64,000 bases of DNA from Agrobacterium salinitolerans (lineage in GTDB: Bacteria > Pseudomonadota > Alphaproteobacteria > Rhizobiales > Rhizobiaceae). Under the pieces are notes generated by a model. It made no database searches. It was not told the DNA's origin and saw only the letters and a program-made list of their open reading frames with translations. Location: NCBI RefSeq assembly GCF_002008225.1, contig NZ_MRDH01000006.1:558001-622000 (forward strand), written 5' to 3'. Below, piece after piece: positions 57,757-64,000 of the stretch (the stretch's first letter is position 1; the number at the start of each line of letters is the position of its first letter). A program made the position numbers and the translations under genes.

Positions 57757-58221
57757 ATGTCTACTTTCGTTCAGAAGCCCGCTGAGGTGGAGAAGAAGTG
57801 GGTCATCATCGACGCCGAAGGCCTCGTTGTTGGTCGCCTCGCCACCATCGTTGCAACCCGCCTGCGCGGCAAGCACAAGGCTACCTACACCCCCCACGTT
57901 GATGATGGCGACAACGTCATCGTTATCAATGCGGAAAAGGTTGCCCTCACCGGCAAGAAGTATTCCGACAAGAAGTACTACTGGCACACCGGTCATCCGG
58001 GTGGCATCAAGGAGCGTACGGCTCGCCAGATCATCGAAGGCCGCTTCCCGGAGCGCGTCGTTGAAAAGGCCGTCGAGCGCATGATCCCGCGCGGCCCGCT
58101 CGGCCGTCGCCAGATGAAGAACCTGCGCGTTTACGCCGGCTCGAACCATCCGCACGAAGCACAGCAGCCCACCGTTCTCGACGTGGCCGCGCTTAACAAG
58201 AAGAACGTAAGGAGCGCCTGA
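57757..58221 (+). CDS. rplM: 50S ribosomal protein uL13
   Basis: 154 residues from ATG 57757 ([20 protein letters not shown]); the upstream ATG at 57748 adds only MKF. Conserved parts are [40 protein letters not shown] and [20 protein letters not shown]. First gene of the rplM-rpsI operon, 2 bases before rpsI. Confidence 0.98.
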   Translation: MSTFVQKPAEVEKKWVIIDAEGLVVGRLATIVATRLRGKHKATYTPHVDDGDNVIVINAEKVALTGKKYSDKKYYWHTGHPGGIKERTARQIIEGRFPERVVEKAVERMIPRGPLGRRQMKNLRVYAGSNHPHEAQQPTVLDVAALNKKNVRSA

Positions 58222-58223
58222 TA

Positions 58224-58691
58224 ATGGCCGATCTTTCCTCTCTGAAAGACCTCGCCCCGGCATCGGAAGCTTCGGCTCCCGTGCATGTCCGCAAGGTTGA
58301 CACCCTCGGCCGCTCCTACGCGACCGGCAAGCGCAAGAACGCCGTAGCCCGCGTATGGGTCAAGGCCGGTTCTGGCAAGATCATCATCAACGGCCGCGAT
58401 TTCACCACGTATTTCGCCCGTCCGGTTCTGCAGATGATCCTTCAGCAGCCGATCGTCGCCGCTGCCCGCACGGGTCAGTTCGACATCATCGCCACCGTTG
58501 CCGGTGGTGGTCTGTCCGGTCAGGCCGGCGCCGTTCGTCACGGTCTGTCCAAGGCCCTCACCTACTTCGAACCGGGCCTGCGCTCCGTTCTGAAGAAGGG
58601 TGGCTTCCTGACCCGCGACAGCCGCGTTGTCGAGCGTAAGAAGTACGGTAAGGCCAAGGCCCGCCGTTCGTTCCAGTTCTCCAAGCGCTAA
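58224..58691 (+). CDS. rpsI: 30S ribosomal protein uS9
   Basis: 155 residues. An N-terminal extension of about 30 residues precedes the uS9 fold, as in other alphaproteobacteria. Signature [19 protein letters not shown] and the basic C-terminal tail [17 protein letters not shown], which reaches the P-site tRNA, are both present. Followed by a strong terminator. Confidence 0.98.
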   Translation: MADLSSLKDLAPASEASAPVHVRKVDTLGRSYATGKRKNAVARVWVKAGSGKIIINGRDFTTYFARPVLQMILQQPIVAAARTGQFDIIATVAGGGLSGQAGAVRHGLSKALTYFEPGLRSVLKKGGFLTRDSRVVERKKYGKAKARRSFQFSKR

Positions 58692-58724
58692 TCGCTTCTC
58701 AGAACGGTTCGTTCAGAACTTCGA

Positions 58725-58753
58725 AAGGCGGGGCTTCGGCTCCGCCTTTTTTT
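58725..58753 (+). terminator. Intrinsic terminator of rplM-rpsI
   Basis: A 10-bp stem (AAGGCGGGGC with GCTCCGCCTT, one G-T pair) closed by a TTCG tetraloop, followed by a T-run to 58753. Confidence 0.95.
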
Positions 58754-58822
58754 CATAATCGCCTCCCTTGTTTTTTTAGCAGGAAGACAGCAACCTCGGC
58801 GCAAATCGCAATGGGGTGATCA

Positions 58823-59776
58823 ATGCCGTCCAAAACCATCGACCATGCCTTCACCGCAACGACCCTGACATCGGCCGCCACCGACCCGACCCATGCGGGC
58901 GTCCTCTCCTTCATGCGGCGCAAATATACCAAGAACCTCAAGGGTGTATCGACGGCCATCTGGGGCATTCCTTTCGACGCTGCCACCTCCAATCGGCCGG
59001 GCGCCCGTTTCGGGCCGCAGGCGATACGCCGGGCTTCAGCGATCTTCGACAACGATCCGCAATATCCTTTCGCGCGTGATCTTTTTGCCCAAATGCCGAC
59101 CATAGATTACGGCGACTGTCTGCTCGATTACGGCAATCACTGGAAGACACCTGATACGATCGAAAAGGAAGCGCGAAAGATCATCTCCAAGACAGATTAT
59201 CTGCTGACGCTCGGCGGCGATCATTTCATTACTTGGCCGCTTTTGAAGGCGCATGTCGCGAAGCACGGCCCGCTGGCGCTGGTGCAGTTCGATGCGCATC
59301 AGGACACCTGGTTCGACGACGGCAAGCGCATCGACCACGGCTCCTTCGTGGCCCGCGCCGTGCGGGATGGACTGATCGACCCCGACCGCTCGATCCAGAT
59401 CGGCATCCGCACCCATGCGCCTGACGATTTCGGCATTCGCATTCTCCACGGTTACGAGGTGGAGGAAATGCGGGCAAGCGATATCGCCTCGCTGATCGTC
59501 AAGCACACGGCCGGCATGCCCGCTTATCTGACCTTCGATATCGATTGCCTCGATCCCGCATTTGCGCCGGGAACAGGCACGCCAGTCGCTGGCGGGCCGA
59601 CCAGTGCGAAAATTCTCTCCGTTTTGCGCGGGCTTGGACAGCTCGATATTCGCGGCTCGGACGTGGTGGAGGTCGCGCCCGCCTACGACCATGCGGATAT
59701 TACCGCCATTGCCGGAGCGACCGTTGCAATGTATATGCTTGGCCTGCGTGCCGAACGGCTGGCGAAGGCTGGCTGA
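58823..59776 (+). CDS. speB: Agmatinase family ureohydrolase
   Basis: A manganese ureohydrolase of 317 residues. The metal ligands are in [22 protein letters not shown] and [20 protein letters not shown]. It belongs to the agmatinase/arginase superfamily; agmatine to putrescine is the default assignment, but related guanidino-acid hydrolases look alike. The ATG has a GGGGTGATCA site. The next gene, argC, is 70 bases downstream, which suggests an arginine/polyamine theme. Confidence 0.88.
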   Translation: MPSKTIDHAFTATTLTSAATDPTHAGVLSFMRRKYTKNLKGVSTAIWGIPFDAATSNRPGARFGPQAIRRASAIFDNDPQYPFARDLFAQMPTIDYGDCLLDYGNHWKTPDTIEKEARKIISKTDYLLTLGGDHFITWPLLKAHVAKHGPLALVQFDAHQDTWFDDGKRIDHGSFVARAVRDGLIDPDRSIQIGIRTHAPDDFGIRILHGYEVEEMRASDIASLIVKHTAGMPAYLTFDIDCLDPAFAPGTGTPVAGGPTSAKILSVLRGLGQLDIRGSDVVEVAPAYDHADITAIAGATVAMYMLGLRAERLAKAG

Positions 59777-59846
59777 CAAAGATAACGGCGCTTGCCAAAC
59801 TGATTCCGAATACCCTCGCAACACTCTGAAAAGTCAGGACAAGGAC

Positions 59847-60779
59847 ATGACAGCGAAGATCTTCATCGATGGCGAACACGGCACCACGGGTCTGCAGATC
59901 CGCACGCGCCTTGCCGGTCGCCGCGATATCGAGTTGCTGTCCATTCCCGAGGCCGAGCGCCGCAATGCGGCGATGCGCGAGGATATGCTCAACAATGCCG
60001 ACATTTCGATCCTCTGCCTGCCGGACGATGTTTCCCGGGAAGCGGTCTCGATGGTGGCCGGCAATAACAATGTCCGCATTATCGATACCTCGACCGCCTA
60101 TCGTGTCCATCAGGACTGGGCCTATGGGTTTGCCGAAATGGATAAGGAACAGGGCGAGAAGGTTCGTTCCGCCCGCCTCGTCGCCAATCCGGGCTGCTAT
60201 CCGACCGGCGCGATCGCCCTTCTGCGCCCGCTGCGCGCCGCAGACCTCCTGCCTGACGGTTATCCGGTCAGCGTCAATGCGGTTTCCGGTTACACTGGCG
60301 GCGGCAAGCAGATGATTGCCCAGATGGAAGACCAGAGCCGTGATGACGCCATCAGCGCCAATAATTTCCTTTATGGCCTGACGCTCAAGCACAAGCATGT
60401 GCCGGAGATGACCATTCATGGTCAGCTCGACCGTGCACCGCTGTTTTCGCCCTCCGTCGGTCGTTTCCCGCAGGGGATGATCGTGCAGGTGCCGCTTTTT
60501 GCCGCTGACCTGAAGGAAGGCGCGACCATCGAAACGATCCACGCGGCGCTGACCGCCCATTATGCGGGCCAGGACATCGTCAGTGTGGTGCCGCTTGCTG
60601 AAAGCAAGGGGCTCTCGCGCATCGATGCCGAGGAACTGGCGGGCAAGGATACGATGAAGCTTTTCGTCTTCGGTACGCCCGGCGGTGAGCATATCAACCT
60701 CGTGGCGCTGCTCGACAATCTCGGCAAGGGCGCGTCTGGCGCAGCGGTACAGAACATGGAGCTGATGCTCTCTGCATGA
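59847..60779 (+). CDS. argC: N-acetyl-gamma-glutamyl-phosphate reductase (type 2)
   Basis: The third step of arginine synthesis: NADPH reduction of N-acetylglutamyl phosphate. 310 residues, the short AGPR type 2 found in Rhizobiales. N-terminal [20 protein letters not shown] is the nucleotide-binding part. Catalytic C117 lies in [12 protein letters not shown]. The start ATG 59847 (MTAKIF) has AGGACAAGGAC upstream; the frame continues upstream into speB but that is not coding. The kinase gene begins 10 bases after its stop. Confidence 0.95.
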   Translation: MTAKIFIDGEHGTTGLQIRTRLAGRRDIELLSIPEAERRNAAMREDMLNNADISILCLPDDVSREAVSMVAGNNNVRIIDTSTAYRVHQDWAYGFAEMDKEQGEKVRSARLVANPGCYPTGAIALLRPLRAADLLPDGYPVSVNAVSGYTGGGKQMIAQMEDQSRDDAISANNFLYGLTLKHKHVPEMTIHGQLDRAPLFSPSVGRFPQGMIVQVPLFAADLKEGATIETIHAALTAHYAGQDIVSVVPLAESKGLSRIDAEELAGKDTMKLFVFGTPGGEHINLVALLDNLGKGASGAAVQNMELMLSA

Positions 60780-60789
60780 GACTTTTCTC

Positions 60790-61635
60790 ATGAAGATTGC
60801 CCCGCCCTCTTTTCCGGCCTCGTGGAATATCGAGGCCGCGAAGTCTATCGCCGATACGCCGGCCGGGGTGGTGTACGAGCTTACGCGCGGCGATGGTTCC
60901 CTCGCTGTTGCCAAGGTTCTGAAAAAGAAAGTATTGAAGGACAGCCTTCGCGGCGCGGATTTCATCGCATGGCGCGCCGGCATCGGCTGTGTGGAACTGC
61001 TCGACCGCTCCGACGATATTCTGCTGATGGAACACGCCGGTACGGAGACCCTGCGCGACCTGCTGTTTCGCGACGGCGACGACGATGCCGCCACGGAAAT
61101 CGCCGCCGATGTCCTGCTAAAATATCATCAGCCATCGCAGCAGAAGCCGCCTTCGAGCCTGTTGACGCTGCCGCTCTATTTCGAGAGCCTGTTTCGCAAG
61201 GCCGAGCAGGATCGCACCGACGGCATGGACAGCCCCTATATCGAGGCGGCCACGCTGGCGCAGGCGCTGATCGACCGGCAGCGGGATGTGAAGCCGCTGC
61301 ACGGCGATCTGCATCACGAGAACATCATGCGCAGTGAACGCGGCTGGATCATCATCGATCCGGCTGGCCTGATCGGCGATGCGGCGCTCGATGTCGCCAA
61401 TATGTTCTCCAATCCGCTCGACCGTTTCGACCTTACCCGCAGCGAGGCGCGCATCGCCTCCATGGCGGCGATCTTTGCAAAGGCTCTGCAACGGGACGAA
61501 CGGCTATTGCTGCAATACGCCTTTGCCTATGGCTGTCTTTCTGCCGTGTGGCATGAAGAGGACGGCAATGCGGAGGAACGCGACAACGAACTCGCCGTCG
61601 CGGCCACCATCAAAACGGTGCTCGGGCAGTTCTAA
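60790..61635 (+). CDS. APH(6)-like phosphotransferase
   Basis: A 281-residue kinase-fold protein of the aminoglycoside/hydroxyurea phosphotransferase family (StrB-like). It has the catalytic loop LHGDLHHENIM and the metal-binding IIDPAGLIGDAALDVANMF; the N-lobe (about 30-85) has TPAGVVYELTRGDGSLAVAK. Family members phosphorylate streptomycin, but many chromosomal ones are of unknown substrate. It lies 10 bases downstream of argC, which would fit a core metabolic role. Convergent with ctaA, 6 bases apart. Confidence 0.85.
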   Translation: MKIAPPSFPASWNIEAAKSIADTPAGVVYELTRGDGSLAVAKVLKKKVLKDSLRGADFIAWRAGIGCVELLDRSDDILLMEHAGTETLRDLLFRDGDDDAATEIAADVLLKYHQPSQQKPPSSLLTLPLYFESLFRKAEQDRTDGMDSPYIEAATLAQALIDRQRDVKPLHGDLHHENIMRSERGWIIIDPAGLIGDAALDVANMFSNPLDRFDLTRSEARIASMAAIFAKALQRDERLLLQYAFAYGCLSAVWHEEDGNAEERDNELAVAATIKTVLGQF

Positions 61636-61641
61636 GCCGCC

Positions 61642-62760
61642 TCAGTCCCTGACTTCGACCGCAACGGGGGCCGGATATTCGCCAATGAAACCGCGCCAGT
61701 GGGCGACGGCGAAACCCAGCACAATCAGCGCCATGCCCTGATGGGCGAGCGCCACATGAATATCCACATGCATGAGCAGCGTGGTGATGCCGAGCCCCGC
61801 CTGAATGGAGACGAGCACGAAGAACAGCACCGCCCGGCGGGCATGTGGCGTACTGGGCAAGGCGCGGGCCATCGACACCATATGCCAAAGCGTGGCGGCA
61901 AACAGCGTATAGGCGCCGAGGCGGTGGACGAATTGCACCGTCTTGGGGTTCTCGAAGAGGTTGATCCACCAGGGTTGTTGCAGGAAGAGGTCGCCCGGCA
62001 CCAGTGAGCCGTCCATTAGCGGCCAGGTATTGTAGGAAAGGCCGGCATTCAGCCCCGCCACCAATGCGCCGAGATAGATCTGGAAGAGACAGAGCACAGT
62101 CAGCAGCGCGGCAAAGCCCCTGCCCGTCTTTTCATCGGCGGCGTCGGGCGAGTGGTGCGACAGGCCGCGCAATATCCACATGCAGCCCGCAAAGATGAGG
62201 CAGGCAATGGTCAGATGCGTAGCAAGCCGATATTGCGAGACATCCGTGCGGTTGACGAGGCCTGACGATACCATCCACCAGCCGATGAAGCCCTGAAAAC
62301 CGCCAAGCGCAAGAAGGCCAACGAGCGGCAGGCGCAGGCGCTTTTCGACGCGGCCGGTCAGCCAGAAAAAGGCGAGCGGCAAAGCGAAGATGAGGCCGAT
62401 GGTGCGGGCAAGCAGGCGATGCGCCCATTCCCACCAGAAAATCGTCTTGAACTCGTCGAGCGACATACCCTTGTTGATTTCCTGATATTGGGGAATGCGC
62501 TTGTAGAGCTGGAATTCCTCTTCCCATTCGGCGACGGAAAGCGGCGGAATGGCGCCATGGATCGGCTTCCATTCGGTAATCGACAGGCCGGATTCGGTAA
62601 GCCGCGTGGCGCCGCCGACGAGGACCAGACAGAAGAGCGTGAAGAGCACGACGCGAAGCCAGATGCGCAGCAGGCGGCGGTCCTTCTCCTGTTTCTGCAG
62701 GGCAGCCTCCACCACCATGTCCGCAGAACCATTTGCCATCGTCATGCCGCTCGAACGCAT
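61642..62760 (-). CDS. ctaA: Heme A synthase (COX15/CtaA)
   Basis: Oxidises heme O to heme A for aa3-type cytochrome oxidase. 372 residues, eight membrane helices, type 2 (alphaproteobacterial/mitochondrial) form. Histidine-bearing motifs are [55 protein letters not shown] and [20 protein letters not shown]. Start ATG 62760 has GGAG 9 bases upstream; ATGs at 62745 and 62739 are alternatives. Confidence 0.94.
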   Translation of the reverse strand: MRSSGMTMANGSADMVVEAALQKQEKDRRLLRIWLRVVLFTLFCLVLVGGATRLTESGLSITEWKPIHGAIPPLSVAEWEEEFQLYKRIPQYQEINKGMSLDEFKTIFWWEWAHRLLARTIGLIFALPLAFFWLTGRVEKRLRLPLVGLLALGGFQGFIGWWMVSSGLVNRTDVSQYRLATHLTIACLIFAGCMWILRGLSHHSPDAADEKTGRGFAALLTVLCLFQIYLGALVAGLNAGLSYNTWPLMDGSLVPGDLFLQQPWWINLFENPKTVQFVHRLGAYTLFAATLWHMVSMARALPSTPHARRAVLFFVLVSIQAGLGITTLLMHVDIHVALAHQGMALIVLGFAVAHWRGFIGEYPAPVAVEVRD

Positions 62761-62886
62761 CTTTCAGGTCTCCCTCATACAGTCATGTTGATTAGCCCCA
62801 TCCGGCACCACAAAACAAGGCCTCAGGGTTTGCGGCATCCGGTCGCGGCGGTATAGTCGGTCAGTTGTTCAATCACGGAAGATTTC

Positions 62887-63099
62887 ATGCACCCTCGCCT
62901 CAGATCGCTCATCGGCACTATCGTCATCATCTGCCTCGTCGTCGTTTACGCCGTGGTGGCGACGGCCATTGCATCGGCGGCGCTGACGCAATCGCCCTGG
63001 TGGGTGCATCTCGCTTATTTCGTGCTGACCGGAATCCTGTGGGTTCTGCCGGCGATGCTGATCATCAAATGGATGGCTGGACCCAAAAAACAGGGTTAA
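62887..63099 (+). CDS. DUF2842 family membrane protein
   Basis: A 70-residue protein with two hydrophobic helices (IGTIVIICLVVVYAVVATAI and WWVHLAYFVLTGILWVLPAM) and a WMAGPKKQG tail, the DUF2842 pattern. Alphaproteobacterial, unknown function. It is divergent from ctaA, next to which it often lies. The ATG has a GGAAGATTTC site. Confidence 0.88.
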   Translation: MHPRLRSLIGTIVIICLVVVYAVVATAIASAALTQSPWWVHLAYFVLTGILWVLPAMLIIKWMAGPKKQG

Positions 63100-63196
63100 G
63101 CGCCGGCCATTGCATGACACCCTGAGGTCGCAATTTTATAAACCGATTGTTTGCCGCTCAGCGATATAGTCCGACCGAAACAACCGGAGAGAGTGG

Positions 63197-64000
63197 ATGG
63201 CGGCTGAGGGGCCGGTCTTTATCAGCGACGAGCAAGCGCCGACCGCCGTGCAAAACGAGCGGCGGGGTGCTGATCGTCTGTTGATCGATCTGGTCGATGA
63301 CGCCTCCACCATCCGCGTCGACTGGGAGCGGCTGGAAAACGATCCGCTCAATTCGCTGCATCAGAGTTTCGGCTGGTGCTCCATTTGGGCACAAACGCAG
63401 GATAGCGCGCTCCTGACGCTTCGCGGCCGGCAACGCGGCAAGACGATCTTTCTGCTGCCTCTCGAAATCGTAATGGAAGGCGGCGTTCGCAAGGCGCGTT
63501 TTCCCGGCGGCCGTTTCAACAATATCAATACGGGGCTTTTCGACCCCTCCTTTGCCGGACAGGCCGGACAGGAAATCGCGGCGGCGATTGCCCGGGAGGC
63601 GCGGAAGCTGTTGCATGGTCGAGTCGATATTCTGGCTTTGCAGAACATACCGCTGAGGTGGCGCGACAGGACCAATCCCCTCTCGCATCTTGCTTCCGTC
63701 GAGAACCAGAATCCGGCCTTCCAGCTTCCCCTGCTCGAAAGTTTCGAGGCCACGCTTCGGCAGGTCAATGCCAAGAGGCGACGGAAGAAATTCCGTATCC
63801 AGAGCCGAAGGGCCGAGGAAATGGGCGGCTACAGCCATGTGATCGCTCAATCGCCACAGGAAAAATGCGAAATGTTGCAGGCGTTTTTCCGCCAAAAGGC
63901 CGCCCGTTTCGCCTCGCAGGGCATTCCGGATGTGTTTCGCGATCAATCGGTGAAGGATTTCTTCTACGATCTCGCCAATTTCCCACAGACAGGCACGGAC
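63197..64000 (+). CDS. CelD/BioF2-like acetyltransferase-domain protein (C-terminus missing)
   Basis: Open from ATG 63197 (site GGAGAGAGTGG) through the window edge, 268 codons without stop. The visible part has LNSLHQSFGWCSIWAQTQDS, RQRGKTIFLLPLEIVMEGGV, and KRRRKKFRIQSRRAEEMGGY, the pattern of the GNAT-fold Acetyltransf_6 (CelD/BioF2-like) domain. Such proteins are linked to exopolysaccharide or envelope modification; the substrate is not known. The catalytic C-terminal half of the domain is largely outside the window. Confidence 0.8.
   Translation, partial: MAAEGPVFISDEQAPTAVQNERRGADRLLIDLVDDASTIRVDWERLENDPLNSLHQSFGWCSIWAQTQDSALLTLRGRQRGKTIFLLPLEIVMEGGVRKARFPGGRFNNINTGLFDPSFAGQAGQEIAAAIAREARKLLHGRVDILALQNIPLRWRDRTNPLSHLASVENQNPAFQLPLLESFEATLRQVNAKRRRKKFRIQSRRAEEMGGYSHVIAQSPQEKCEMLQAFFRQKAARFASQGIPDVFRDQSVKDFFYDLANFPQTGTD

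Overview
The window looks like the main circular chromosome of a rhizobial alphaproteobacterium, most probably the Agrobacterium tumefaciens/fabrum complex. The grounds are gene order (divK-pleD, lolC-lolD-dnaE1, proS beside a small RNA, a full nuo operon followed by birA and rnj, clpP-clpX-lon-hupB), the high-GC codon use, a short 440-residue ProS, and the rhizobial families DUF983, DUF1467, DUF2842 and DUF3572. Nearly everything is core housekeeping. No insertion sequence, CRISPR array or prophage was recognised.

Layout. 1-7.7 kb (plus strand): the AT-rich tail of an unknown membrane protein, then topA-rnr (overlapping), a DUF983 protein, a NUDIX hydrolase and an MFS transporter. 7.8-8.0 kb: rpmG with its terminator, followed by 850 bases without a gene. 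8.8-10.6 kb (minus): the divK-pleD signalling operon. 10.7-13.8 kb (plus): a DUF3572 protein, a DinB polymerase with an N-terminal zinc-knuckle-like extension, and a secreted L,D-transpeptidase. 13.8-22.1 kb (minus): dnaE1, a 28-residue membrane microprotein, lolD, lolC/E, proS, a probable alpha-r9 small RNA on the opposite strand, and a DUF1467 protein. 22.3-40.7 kb (minus): nuoA-N in canonical order with two guests (a GFA-domain protein and a small secreted protein), then birA and RNase J. 41.1-41.8 kb: two tRNA-Asp and one tRNA-Val. 42.5-50.5 kb (minus): a periplasmic phytase-like protein behind a strong PHO box, then hupB, lon, clpX and clpP. 51.0-53.6 kb (plus): a membrane diguanylate cyclase and a cytochrome P450. 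53.6-55.8 kb (minus): a CoA-binding protein, an O-acetylhomoserine sulfhydrylase and a cupin. 56.7-64.0 kb: an EamA transporter, rplM-rpsI, an agmatinase-like protein, argC, an APH(6)-type kinase, ctaA (minus), a DUF2842 protein and a truncated CelD-like acyltransferase.

How the genes work together. The nuo block encodes all 14 subunits of proton-pumping complex I, and ctaA supplies heme A for the terminal oxidase. ClpXP and Lon form the ATP-dependent proteolysis set, and clpP and lon both have sigma32-like promoters. DivK/PleD and the second GGDEF protein tie cell-cycle phosphorelay to cyclic-di-GMP. LolCD exports lipoproteins and the transpeptidase cross-links the wall.

I found no convincing new multi-gene system. 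The items most worth a second look are the PHO-box-controlled phytase-like protein, the sRNA beside proS, the 28-residue microprotein, a perfect 24-bp palindrome in a gene-free stretch, the NuoE C-terminal fusion, and the DinB N-terminal extension.
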